From the NCBI RefSeq assembly GCF_000350225.1, contig NW_005178889.1, positions 195,346 to 259,345 of the forward strand: DNA of 64,000 bases, read 5' to 3'. This DNA is from Chondrus crispus. Taxonomy: Eukaryota > Rhodophyta > Florideophyceae > Gigartinales > Gigartinaceae. Shown one piece after another: positions 11,126 through 20,153 of the stretch (the first letter of the stretch is position 1; every line of letters begins with the position of its first letter). A program made the position numbers and the translations under genes. Below the pieces are notes generated by a model. That model was not told the origin of the DNA. It did not search any database and saw only the letters and a program-made list of their open reading frames with translations.

Positions 11126-11663
11126 CTAGCCGATCAAGTCTTCCTCTACCCCCACCACCGGGGCAACCGGGGAACCCGACGGAACCAAGCCTTTCGAGTC
11201 GTCAGGGTCTCCCTCCGCCACCATCAAGACGTCCGCCACGGGTGCGGAGGCTCCCTCATCCGCCACCGTCTTCAGGCGTTTGACACCCGCCACGAATTCG
11301 GCGTCACTCAATAACTTCAACAGTTCGTCCTCGGAGACGCCTAACTCGGCAAAAATCGCTCGCCGTGCGCTCGACGCCTCCTCCAGCATCAATTACCGGG
11401 GAGGCTCCCCAGCTGCCCGACCCTCGCCCCACCACTGCACCGTCCGTTTGTACCGGTCCGCCCGAATGTCCTTCCGAGTCCTGACCCTCATCCGTTGTGT
11501 ACGGCGCAACTTCTGCCGTTGCCTCACGGCCCGCACCCCCCGGCATTAATTCCGGTTGCTGGCTTTGGAACGTCCCCGGGTCGAATCGGATCCAATTACC
11601 AGACTCCCAGATCTCCGTAGTGATTGTGAAACCCCTCCATCGCCGGCGCGCCGTCCCGGCCAA
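11126..11663 (-). pseudogene. Element B: antisense ORF remnant
   Basis: Two overlapping minus-strand frames, 11304-11663 and 11126-11392, look like one protein split by a frameshift. The upstream piece has a Trp-rich start (RRRWRGF, EIWESGNWIRF) and then a Gly/Ser/Gln-rich linker. The downstream piece has a helical, acidic segment (LGVSEDELLKLLSDAEF, VKRLKTVADEG). It lies between the chromodomain and the 3' polypurine tract and opposite to pol, exactly where A and L carry their antisense ORF. The L copy also ends with a short helical domain after a low-complexity linker. Direct sequence similarity to A/L is too weak to claim homology by eye. Confidence 0.45.
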
Positions 11664-11988
11664 GGCACCTCTCCGATTTCACGTCGTTTTTCGCTCCGAG
11701 CACAGCGGCAGCGACGATGGTAACAAGGGACTGACCGCAGGAAGGCGGAGACGGGAAAGGAAAAGGAGGAAAATGGAAAGTTGGAACGACGGTGTTACAA
11801 CTGCGCTTGACCGGTGTCGACGCTCAAGCTTGCAGAAGATAGCGTGACAACCCATCTGGGCTGCCCTCGGTCGCTGATCAATCGCACCCCCCCTACAGTG
11901 CAATTTCCTCTCCCCACGCCTCACCCTCAACACTCCGGCTAATTTGGCGTTATTTCCGCGCTACCACCACACGGGACGGTTTTTTTCT

Positions 11989-12001
11989 AAGAAGGGGGAT
12001 C
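11989..12001 (+). other. Polypurine tract of element B
   Basis: AAGAAGGGGGATC immediately precedes a TGTAGTGCA start, mirroring the A and L polypurine tract/LTR junctions. This supports + as B's direction. Confidence 0.6.
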
Positions 12002-12198
12002 TGTAGTGCACTGTAAACTATGGATGGACAGCTGTCCCTACCTCGCCAAAATCGCGCGCACCGCCACCACGTGTACCATACCTACACGAAGACTTCCCCG
12101 TCCACCCGGCGGACCTCACCGGTAGACACGTGTCAACCCCCCACCACGTCGGGGCCAGTTAGGCCCTACCTGGTCTCGTCGGGGCTACACCCATTACA
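12002..12198 (+). mobile_element. Probable 3' LTR of element B
   Basis: Starts TGTAGTGCAC after the polypurine tract. A plausible end is CCCATTACA at 12198, giving TGTA...TACA ends and 197 bp. B's 5' LTR is not in the window, so the 3' boundary is inferred only from the terminal motif. Confidence 0.4.
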
Positions 12199-12299
12199 TT
12201 GTAGTTATTTAAATTAATAGTATAATTTTTCTTTTGCCATTTCGGCAACAGGGAATATATAGTCAACATGAGACTCAAAGTAAAAAGGCGTGAAGCCTC

Positions 12300-12319
12300 G
12301 CAGTCCGTGAGGTTCGGCA
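12300..12319 (+). repeat. Left inverted repeat of the CXC/methyltransferase element
   Basis: GCAGTCCGTGAGGTTCGGCA. The reverse complement of 20374-20393 is identical except for the two central bases (TG against CA). Confidence 0.75.
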
Positions 12320-12325
12320 TCATTT

Positions 12326-13879
12326 TTGCTGTATTCGGAAATCGTCATTTCGAGGCAGCAAGGGCTGCGTAGCAAGCGTGGAAATTATAATCAAGAATTT
12401 GCTTCCTGCCCATTGCAGTGCTCTTCCAGATTTCGACCGTTACATCTACTCACCATCCAACCCCGCTTCCCCTCCCCTCTTCTCCGACGCGAACCACTTC
12501 GTCCCGCTTATGCTAGCACGTTCTGCATCAAACTCCTTCCGTACCCGCTCGAACCGAAGCAGGATAACCAACACTTGCGGCTGTCCCGAGGCAGAGCCTG
12601 CGATACCCCTTCATCGCATGTCTACACAACCAACTTCCTTGCACTCCCCGAAAATTTTTGTTTCACAGAATCGTGCTCGCCGCTCCGTCCTCTAGGCCCT
12701 GGGAGAAACCATACACGCTTTAAGATGTCCATTGGAACATACGAATATGGCCTAGATATGCGCTGGAAAGGTCGCGGTGCTCCAATGATCAGTAAACACC
12801 GATCAACGCAAATATGTTGCGACCTACTAGCAACATGCTGCGCCGGAGCAATACCGCTTGAAGGGCATAAACTCGAACTTCTCCAGCTGCGGCGCAGTAA
12901 CTGCCACGGTCTTGGCTGCTTTGTTTACTGTGTTTCAGTGGCCAAAAAATACCGACAACGTTATGGCAGGGCATCGAAATTTGTGATTCGCGCAGAAGTC
13001 GCGCGACGTTTATACGCTCGGTTTTCTCGTGCAGTGTATGTACCGCATGGAGAGTTCATCTCGTCTCAATGCCAACCAAAGGCTACAATATCTCCCGTGG
13101 CTGTGGCACAATGCTTAAAACGCAACGAAAAATGTTTGGCGACATTTATGCCAGGTTATGACGATGTCTCTTTCCTTATGGCTCTTTGCAACGCAGTGCA
13201 CCTGAAATGTGAAGCGCGCTTCAACCCGACTTCCAGAACCGTCACGCCGGACCTTTATAGTCTCTGGTTTCTCTGTTCGCGGGTGACGACGGAATTATTC
13301 GCGGACGCGTTCAACGAAAGCGGAGTTCTGGAGTCCTACTGTAGCGCGGATGCACATGACGACGTTTTTGGCTCCCTTGGTAGATGGCAAGACAGGGAAA
13401 AAGACATTGAAGGCGCAGGTGGTAATCCACCATTCGACAAAGAGTTTATACATGAAGTAGTTTCCGCATTTGATAAGGGCGCCCGTGGTATCACGCCGTA
13501 CTGCCGTTGTGCCCTGCTACCGCTGGGAAAGTCTTACGGAGTCCTGGCGCATATACGCTCCCTTTCTTCGAAAGGTATTCTGCTTGTGCGCATACCGCCT
13601 CGGTCTCTTCCATTTCGTGCCCAAGAAACATACTTTTCATACACAACACGTGCCGCCTATCACCAGTTCCATGAGCTTGGTCTCTTCATCTGGCTTAATC
13701 GTGAGTACATCGAGAAATATCCCCCGCCGAAGGATGTGGAGCAACTATACTACCACTGGATATTCAGGTCTTGTGCAAACCCGTCGCGCGTAGAAATGTT
13801 CCTCGAAAGCTTCAGAGAAGCTTTTCCGAACCCGCTCAGGAGCTCGCAGCCCATGCTTAGCTGTTTTCTCAGTCGGTGA
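12326..13879 (+). CDS. PCIF1-like N6-adenine methyltransferase
   Basis: The frame is 517 codons, but the likely start is ATG 12725 (codon 134): the first 133 codons are low-complexity Pro/Ser/Arg-rich and look like leader. The protein would then be 384 residues. Codons 346-370 carry the signature that identifies it: a Cys-containing segment (ESYCSADAHDD), FGSLGRW, a short gap, then NPPF at codons 367-370. NPPF is the catalytic motif IV of amino-methyltransferases, and the FGSLG...NPPF arrangement is that of PCIF1/CAPAM, which methylates the cap-proximal adenosine of mRNA. There is no WW domain here, so it corresponds to the helical plus catalytic core. It converges on the giant CXC gene with 160 bp between the stop codons. 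The substrate is unknown: RNA cap, other RNA or DNA are all possible. Confidence 0.7.
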   Translation: MLYSEIVISRQQGLRSKRGNYNQEFASCPLQCSSRFRPLHLLTIQPRFPSPLLRREPLRPAYASTFCIKLLPYPLEPKQDNQHLRLSRGRACDTPSSHVYTTNFLALPENFCFTESCSPLRPLGPGRNHTRFKMSIGTYEYGLDMRWKGRGAPMISKHRSTQICCDLLATCCAGAIPLEGHKLELLQLRRSNCHGLGCFVYCVSVAKKYRQRYGRASKFVIRAEVARRLYARFSRAVYVPHGEFISSQCQPKATISPVAVAQCLKRNEKCLATFMPGYDDVSFLMALCNAVHLKCEARFNPTSRTVTPDLYSLWFLCSRVTTELFADAFNESGVLESYCSADAHDDVFGSLGRWQDREKDIEGAGGNPPFDKEFIHEVVSAFDKGARGITPYCRCALLPLGKSYGVLAHIRSLSSKGILLVRIPPRSLPFRAQETYFSYTTRAAYHQFHELGLFIWLNREYIEKYPPPKDVEQLYYHWIFRSCANPSRVEMFLESFREAFPNPLRSSQPMLSCFLSR

Positions 13880-14039
13880 GCGACCTGCTCCCGCCTTAAA
13901 GAAGATGCTTTCCCTTCGAATTTGGCACATGCTACAGCCTCTACGCGATGCTCAAAAGGTTTTCGAGCTCCTCGAGATCGAGCTCCGTACCAAGGGTAGG
14001 CGGATTGAAGACATTGGATTCGAAAGGTGGCTCATTCGT
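13880..14039. other. Convergent intergenic gap
   Basis: 160 bp between the two convergent stop codons, so both 3' ends and polyadenylation signals must lie here or overlap into the neighbouring gene. A plus-strand frame starting at 13905 (LQPLRDAQKVFELLEIEL) has protein-like character and then runs into the antisense of the CXC gene. It could be a C-terminal extension of the methyltransferase lost by a frameshift, or chance. Confidence 0.35.
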
Positions 14040-17000
14040 TCAAGCGCAATGGACTTCCGTTTCCCCTTCACGTTCGTACGAAGTAAACATTTCGCTGCTG
14101 CCGTGGAGTATGCGAATTGTCTGCGCAGCAAGATTCTGGCAAGACCTTCTGTCACATTGGCAGCCGATGCATTTCGTCTTTCGTTTGACGCACGAACAGC
14201 GAAGTGTGGTGCACGGCCCTTTGCACGCACATGTAGCGGTCAAGTTTCGCATCGTCTTTTCGATGCGCTGCACGTCGGACTGTCTTTCCAAAATGATGCC
14301 ACCGGCGGAATCGAACCCATGCTCCTCTTCACAACCCATCACAATATCCGCCGAAAGCAACGCGTTTTCTGCTTTCTGCCAGTATCCGAATACGACTAGC
14401 TTGGTTCTTGCTGCCTGCATTTCAACGTGCTCTCTTAGCGGAACGAGGTCACTCGCCGACTTCGCCTTGTCAGAAACAAACCGCCTCACATCGAGCCTCC
14501 AATCTGAGCAACCCATGGCATTGTTGCTGACGAAGAAAGTTCTTCGCTTCTTCCTCACTTCCAATAGATCAAGAGATCGAAGGCTCCATTCGTTCTCAAG
14601 CTTTTCCATTTGCTCAGCGTTGGTCACTCGGAATTTGCCGTACTTTTCGAGGTAGGCCAAGAGCGTTAAGAGCTCAAAAACGTCGCCTGAAGAGAGCATA
14701 TTAATGTCTCTAATAAATTCCCTGTTGCGTAATAGAGCCCGGAGGTACCTCTCATGCGAGATACCGCATGTTCCCGGCGTGAAATCGCATCCCGCCAATA
14801 CATACGCGCATGCAATAGAACCTATTTGAACCTTACTTTGCCGAACGCTTTCAAGAAGGGAGTCGATATCAATAATGTTTTCACCCAGCACATGGATGAC
14901 GCCTCTGTTCCGCAACCTTTCCGCAAGTGCAAGAATCATGGTCACGTCTGTATCTTTCGACACGAAAACACAGCTGCTTCCGCGCCTGGAGAAATTCTCG
15001 ATGCTCGTCGGCGTGGGGGTGCTCGTGGCGCACATGTGGTCCTCCTCCCAACCAAGGTCAGCCAAAAGGGGTTGTACGAAGGTGTTGAATGCTGCGACGA
15101 AACGTGTTTCGGCCTCGCCGTGTGCAATCGTAGTGTCAGTGATTTCCAAGCCGCCCCTACTCGACAGCTTCATGACGCGGGTTCTAGGAACCTGGAGTAA
15201 TGTTTCATCCTGGAGAGCAGCATTCCTTTCTGCGCCTCTTGTTCCCGGCGATGTGCTGGCCGTGCCTATTTTCGAGGTGCGTAGCTTCTCCTCATGTTTC
15301 TCCGGATGTATTAAAACAACCTCCCCTTCCTGCGGGTTGCTACAGCTCTCGTGAAGACACGCCAACTCTGGCAAAGCTCTCAAACCGTTTTTCCCAACAC
15401 AATCGACTGGGATTGCGAAGCATCCACCATACAGGAAAACGGAAACGCCCAGATCCTCTTCACACGCTAACTCCAGAGCTGCAATGGCGCCGCAAAAAAG
15501 GTGCAAACTGCAAATAGCGTCCCTGTTCGGCCGGGGTCCGACGAGTGAGGACCAGGGTACAGACACTGGGAGATGGAATCCCATTATGTTCTCGCTTTCC
15601 TCTTTAAATTGCATCGTGTGAGTGGAGTCGTGTGCGGCTCCCCCAGCCTCTCGCCAGTGATCGCGCCTTTCCTGCTCCCCTCTCTTTTGGGGGATGACGT
15701 TTGTGGGATCGTCTATGTGCAGATGTAACTGCTTGAGGTACCGCCCACGCCGCCCCGCAAACCATGGACGCAGAACATGCCTCATCTTCTGCACGGTCAT
15801 GCAATACAGGGAATTTCCGCGCCTTCCATCAGTTCCACGACTCCAAATGTGATTCATGACGTCCATCATCACACTGACGTACGGCGGCATGTCAAAGTCG
15901 TAGTAGAAAGATATTCCATTCCTCGCCTCCGTCGCCATCTGATTGGAATGTGGCAGCTGGTCATCCCGATGACCTCCCAATGTGAGCTTAAGAGCTGGCA
16001 AGAAAGCACTTTTCGTTGCGTGTCGAATGGCGAGATTTGTATCGCGATACGCGTACGCCAGAGATGATATCAAAAAACGCGAGGCGTGAAGCTCCTCCCA
16101 GCGATTCCGTGCTTGGTCTGCCCCTCGTACATCACCAGCCCGAACAGCAGCGTGCTCAGCAAGTGTCAAATTAGTCATGGTTTTTATTCGCAAGTGGCGA
16201 AGGTCGGCGAGCGTCCTCTTCGGTTTCGAGCCCAGTCTGCGGGAAGTTTGCGCTTCCACTTTCCTTGCCATCACGGAGCCTGCGGTCGGGATTTGACGCT
16301 GCTTCGTCCAAACTCCGCGGAATCTTTTCCCATTAAAGAACTTCTCAAAGTCTTCCTTTGACAGCGGACCAAATACTTCTGGAAACATAGCCGCCGCGTG
16401 GAGTTCAGCACTAGTGCGGCCATGATTTTCGATGTACAAAACCATCGTTTGAAGACGTTCGTCCTCGAGATCACGCACGGTTGTTCCAAGTACATTTCGT
16501 AGTTTGGCACTTTGCCGGTGCTCCAATGTAAGGAAACCCTTCTGGCGCATGAGCTCCACCATCTTCCGCACTGTACTGCTCTGCGCGGCACTTCTGTCGT
16601 ATCCCCCGAGCGGTGACCCCCCCGGAGCGTCGCCTGGAGCGTCTGTATCAGCAACGCGAGTACGCCGATAAGACCTCGAGGCAGCCGTAATGGTTCTGAT
16701 CTTCATACGAGCCTTGGAAGATTCCAGCAGCCACGCCCCACATGATTCTATATACGGTAGCATTAGAACGTTCAGGCCTTTCACGAGGCGGATAATGAGC
16801 ATCTCCAGAGCCTCATCAAGATGGACATATGTCCACCCACGCGAATCGTATAAAGTGCCCAAACCAGCTGTAAAACTTGGTACTCGTGCTACCATTGCGC
16901 CTGGCTTGTCCTTGAAAAGGTCATTGAAAAACACAGGCGGCATTACGGCACGAAAGAAAGCGTAGAACAGGTAGAGCTCCTGATATTTGATGTGACCCGT

Positions 17001-20000
17001 AGTGTGGAGGACGTTGTTCAGCCTCAGCCAAAAGCTGTCCACCACATCCGTGTGAGCTGTTCTTGATAGAACATGGAAGCCCACGGTAGGGAGCAGGCAT
17101 GTGAAAAGGATCATGGAAACGAAATGTTCTCCGTTGGGGCTTCGTGAAAAGAATTCCATGACGCGCGAACGGCAAAGACGGCCGATAGAAAGGGTCCTTG
17201 CCGTGACCTTCTCTGTCACGCACCGCAGCAGTACAGAATTACTGCTAACCTCCTTTGCTCTCGTCATGGAAGTTCGACCTTGCAGAATCTCTTCGAGGTT
17301 GTCCTTCATGTCCGGACATTCGGCTTGGACCAGATCTGTTGTGTGTATGATGAGAGCCGCGCACACGCTGAAGAGTAGAGAGCGATTATTGCGCGCATGG
17401 CCATGCTTTAGAATGTTATCGACCTGACTCCGCGAGAGTCCAGAGCATTCCGCAAGCTCTTGAAGTCCAAGGCCATCTAACATTTCCTTGCAAACAGGAT
17501 ACATGCTCTGCTTTTCCACGTGAAAGAAGCCGGGGAATGGTATGAGCCATTCATGGAGTCTAGTTCTTGAACTGCTTCCATCCCCACTTATCCCACCTCT
17601 TGATTCTCGAAGAGAGTTCCGCCATATATTGACCAGCATCTTGTACGTTGGCTGGTCCCCGGACACGACTACAAAGCGTGGGCAGTCCGGCTGACCTGGT
17701 CTCAAAAGTTCAGAAATCAATTGAAGCTTTTGGTGGATTGTCAAAATGTCGGCGGCATTCATCCGACACACGTCGACAAACAGTACATCTTGTTCGTACA
17801 GTTCTGGGCTTTTGCTATCCATCCCGCCATGTGGAGTGAAGCAGGACAGCAAAAGGGTCCGAAAATTAACTCCTTGGTGCTTGTAGGCCATCTCCGTGTT
17901 GCCTCGCCTATACTGCATGGGTTCGCGTCCTGTTCCCAGCAGCTCCGACCGCTTTTCGAAAACAGCACCAAACGCGATGTCGTAAAAGTCAGTGAGGACG
18001 CTTTGATCCTCCTTCGAGTTAAGCGAAGATATAAATGCGTTTCGACTAGACAAGGAAGGCACGTCTGACCATTTTCTCCAACTCTGAAACCACTCTTCGT
18101 TGAACCCTGCCATCCCCGTTGTTGCATTTGACGCATTGTGTACGAGCTTTCGACGCTTTGACTGCAGTATTGACTGCGTCGCTGTCCCACTCACCATAGG
18201 AAGCGATTTGCCGGCTGCCTTGACGCTATGCACGGGAAGAATATCAAAGTTATCCATTTGCACCGTGATAATTCTGTCGTCAACTGGCACCTCATCGAAG
18301 GCTCCTCGTGTCGCCTGCTCTCGTTCCGCAATTAGAGCTTTTCGATAGGCCTCAGTGGTGTCGTAAGAGAGGACGAGCCCAAGCGAGTGCAGCACACTCG
18401 TCCACGACGGCAACGATTCCAGCATTCCAGCAATGGAAAGGGTTGTCTGCAGAGGCCCCACGCTGATACGCGAGCGAGAGAAGACCACTTGTTCCAGTAT
18501 CTTCAGCGCCCTCAGGCATAGTAGAAAGTCTGTCCGGGAAAGCGCTGCTGATGAACCGCGCTCATTTAGCGAGATTTCAGCAAAGTTGTCCAACTCTTGC
18601 CTCGGCATGACAGATTCATCGTTGTTGATGGGGAAAATGTCAGAAAGGGCGAGGCCAGTACCTGATGCAGTCACTTTCCACCCGGCCAATTGCCTATTGG
18701 ATGCCATATCAAGAACTGTAGAACCCCAAAGCTTTCGCGGAACTGCAGAGATCTCTTCCGAAAGCTTCCAACTGCCTCGTCGATAATCATCTCTCTTCGA
18801 GCCCAACCTCCTTGACATATCGTTCAGTAGCCTTCTTCTTTCCCTAGGCAGCAAAGCAGTTTCGTCTCCATCCGCCAGTGATATTACCCCATTAACGGTG
18901 TGAGCGAGAGCCTCAGCTGTCGCATAACACCGGTTCTTCCTGGATAAAGAGTAGAGGTGTACATTTCGAGCGGCTAAGACAGGGGAAATGCGCGATTCGA
19001 TAGTCTGCATCGTAACATCTGCGGAGGTCGATGAACTGTGCGCGTTCAGCTCCTTTCGCAAGGACGTTACATCTGAGACCGGAAGAAAGCGACATTCGGG
19101 CAAAGATGGAAAGGGCCGCTTGACTCTACTGCGCAGCGCTTCTGCGAGGCGAGAAATTTCATGCGAATGACTGAGCCCGCTACTGCCTACGTTACCATCC
19201 AAAGCGAACAGTACGCATTCAACCAAGCATCTGTCAGCCGAGTGACGTAGCATCGATAGCTGAAATGTAGGCCTATTATCGCCCCTGCCTTTCGAAAGTA
19301 TGTATCTGCAAGCCCCGCAAGCGTACTTCTCGACCACGTCCTCCAGTACAAGGCATCCATCCGATAGAATGCCAACTGCCTCGACCAGCTCGGCGTATTC
19401 TTCAGCTGCTTCGAGGGTGCTTGTAGAGGGCTTTTGCAATGGACGAAGCACTGAGCTTGTTTCCAAGCATCCTTTTTCTTTAAAAACACACACTCCGAAC
19501 TGTGTACCGCGGTTCGAATCGTCTTGAAGAATGGCAGTATTCATTGAATGTCTCGTGTGGTTGTGATGAAATCTGCAAAAACGCGTGTCCTGTATTCCCC
19601 TCAGTATCTCCAAAGCGTCGTTGATACCAATGCCCGATCGATTAGACAACTCTGCACAGAAGCCCGCTCGAACGCCTTCTGTATCCAGTAATACTTGGAA
19701 TAGTGCCAGATTCACTGATACATGTCCAGGTACGGGAAAGTCATGACAGCGATCCTGATCGCTGTAATGTTTGCGCAGCTTTTCGCAGATGAAGCAGACG
19801 TTATTCCTTGAAGTTCTCGGATTGACTCTCGATTTCCTACGCTGGAGCGCTGTGCGCGCTCTAGAGCCGTACCGCCTGGTATCGATTATGACAGACCAAC
19901 CTAGTTTCTTGGATCTGCAATCTGTGCAGAGGAGAAATGACCCCGCCTGTTTACCGGAAAAAGGGTTTTGGAGGGGAGAAGTATCAACTGTTCCTCTCAT

Positions 20001-20153
20001 CTGAACTTGTTTGCCTGTCAAAAATACATGGATGGCTGGGCGCTTCTTGGTGTTGGAGCCACAAGCCATGCAGCAGTCGAGCTCTGGATCGAAGCTGGGA
20101 TCGGAACTAATCTGCTTTGTCGAAGATTGCATGCCGCTAAATCCTCTGAGCAA
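14040..20153 (-). CDS. Giant CXC-domain protein with DUF6589-like core and FLAP-type nuclease
   Basis: A single 2037-codon frame with no intron. The N-terminus (about residues 25-130) has paired cysteines (CCMACG, CTDC, CFIC) that suggest zinc fingers. The middle has QMDNFD (D634, D637), then SGDQPTY (D833) and PFPGFFHVEKQ (about 869). This order recalls DUF6589-type, probably RNase H-fold, transposase-like proteins. Near the C-terminus is a FLAP/XPG-like nuclease: GEAETR (E1680, E1682), KDTDV (D1734, D1736) and AGCDFTPG (D1790) followed by GISHERYL, supplying the acidic residues of that fold. Residues about 1973-2006 form a Tesmin/TSO1-type CXC domain (CACKGPC, RCSCVKRKTKC, CQCDRRSC), a DNA-binding zinc module. 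I read it as the transposition protein of the element it sits in. The CXC and FLAP calls are firm. The DUF6589 resemblance is from memory of the motif pattern. Confidence 0.8.
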   Translation of the reverse strand: MLRGFSGMQSSTKQISSDPSFDPELDCCMACGSNTKKRPAIHVFLTGKQVQMRGTVDTSPLQNPFSGKQAGSFLLCTDCRSKKLGWSVIIDTRRYGSRARTALQRRKSRVNPRTSRNNVCFICEKLRKHYSDQDRCHDFPVPGHVSVNLALFQVLLDTEGVRAGFCAELSNRSGIGINDALEILRGIQDTRFCRFHHNHTRHSMNTAILQDDSNRGTQFGVCVFKEKGCLETSSVLRPLQKPSTSTLEAAEEYAELVEAVGILSDGCLVLEDVVEKYACGACRYILSKGRGDNRPTFQLSMLRHSADRCLVECVLFALDGNVGSSGLSHSHEISRLAEALRSRVKRPFPSLPECRFLPVSDVTSLRKELNAHSSSTSADVTMQTIESRISPVLAARNVHLYSLSRKNRCYATAEALAHTVNGVISLADGDETALLPRERRRLLNDMSRRLGSKRDDYRRGSWKLSEEISAVPRKLWGSTVLDMASNRQLAGWKVTASGTGLALSDIFPINNDESVMPRQELDNFAEISLNERGSSAALSRTDFLLCLRALKILEQVVFSRSRISVGPLQTTLSIAGMLESLPSWTSVLHSLGLVLSYDTTEAYRKALIAEREQATRGAFDEVPVDDRIITVQMDNFDILPVHSVKAAGKSLPMVSGTATQSILQSKRRKLVHNASNATTGMAGFNEEWFQSWRKWSDVPSLSSRNAFISSLNSKEDQSVLTDFYDIAFGAVFEKRSELLGTGREPMQYRRGNTEMAYKHQGVNFRTLLLSCFTPHGGMDSKSPELYEQDVLFVDVCRMNAADILTIHQKLQLISELLRPGQPDCPRFVVVSGDQPTYKMLVNIWRNSLRESRGGISGDGSSSRTRLHEWLIPFPGFFHVEKQSMYPVCKEMLDGLGLQELAECSGLSRSQVDNILKHGHARNNRSLLFSVCAALIIHTTDLVQAECPDMKDNLEEILQGRTSMTRAKEVSSNSVLLRCVTEKVTARTLSIGRLCRSRVMEFFSRSPNGEHFVSMILFTCLLPTVGFHVLSRTAHTDVVDSFWLRLNNVLHTTGHIKYQELYLFYAFFRAVMPPVFFNDLFKDKPGAMVARVPSFTAGLGTLYDSRGWTYVHLDEALEMLIIRLVKGLNVLMLPYIESCGAWLLESSKARMKIRTITAASRSYRRTRVADTDAPGDAPGGSPLGGYDRSAAQSSTVRKMVELMRQKGFLTLEHRQSAKLRNVLGTTVRDLEDERLQTMVLYIENHGRTSAELHAAAMFPEVFGPLSKEDFEKFFNGKRFRGVWTKQRQIPTAGSVMARKVEAQTSRRLGSKPKRTLADLRHLRIKTMTNLTLAEHAAVRAGDVRGADQARNRWEELHASRFLISSLAYAYRDTNLAIRHATKSAFLPALKLTLGGHRDDQLPHSNQMATEARNGISFYYDFDMPPYVSVMMDVMNHIWSRGTDGRRGNSLYCMTVQKMRHVLRPWFAGRRGRYLKQLHLHIDDPTNVIPQKRGEQERRDHWREAGGAAHDSTHTMQFKEESENIMGFHLPVSVPWSSLVGPRPNRDAICSLHLFCGAIAALELACEEDLGVSVFLYGGCFAIPVDCVGKNGLRALPELACLHESCSNPQEGEVVLIHPEKHEEKLRTSKIGTASTSPGTRGAERNAALQDETLLQVPRTRVMKLSSRGGLEITDTTIAHGEAETRFVAAFNTFVQPLLADLGWEEDHMCATSTPTPTSIENFSRRGSSCVFVSKDTDVTMILALAERLRNRGVIHVLGENIIDIDSLLESVRQSKVQIGSIACAYVLAGCDFTPGTCGISHERYLRALLRNREFIRDINMLSSGDVFELLTLLAYLEKYGKFRVTNAEQMEKLENEWSLRSLDLLEVRKKRRTFFVSNNAMGCSDWRLDVRRFVSDKAKSASDLVPLREHVEMQAARTKLVVFGYWQKAENALLSADIVMGCEEEHGFDSAGGIILERQSDVQRIEKTMRNLTATCACKGPCTTLRCSCVKRKTKCIGCQCDRRSCQNLAAQTIRILHGSSEMFTSYEREGETEVHCA

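Noticed and set aside
13861..13906. A 26-nt GT...AG stretch after the methyltransferase stop that could be read as a mini-intron
   Set aside because: Far too short for a normal intron, there is no branch-point evidence, and the joined frame was not clearly better.
16690..19527. Plus-strand frames over the giant CXC gene
   Set aside because: All lie opposite a single 6.1-kb frame with recognisable domains, and none has protein features.
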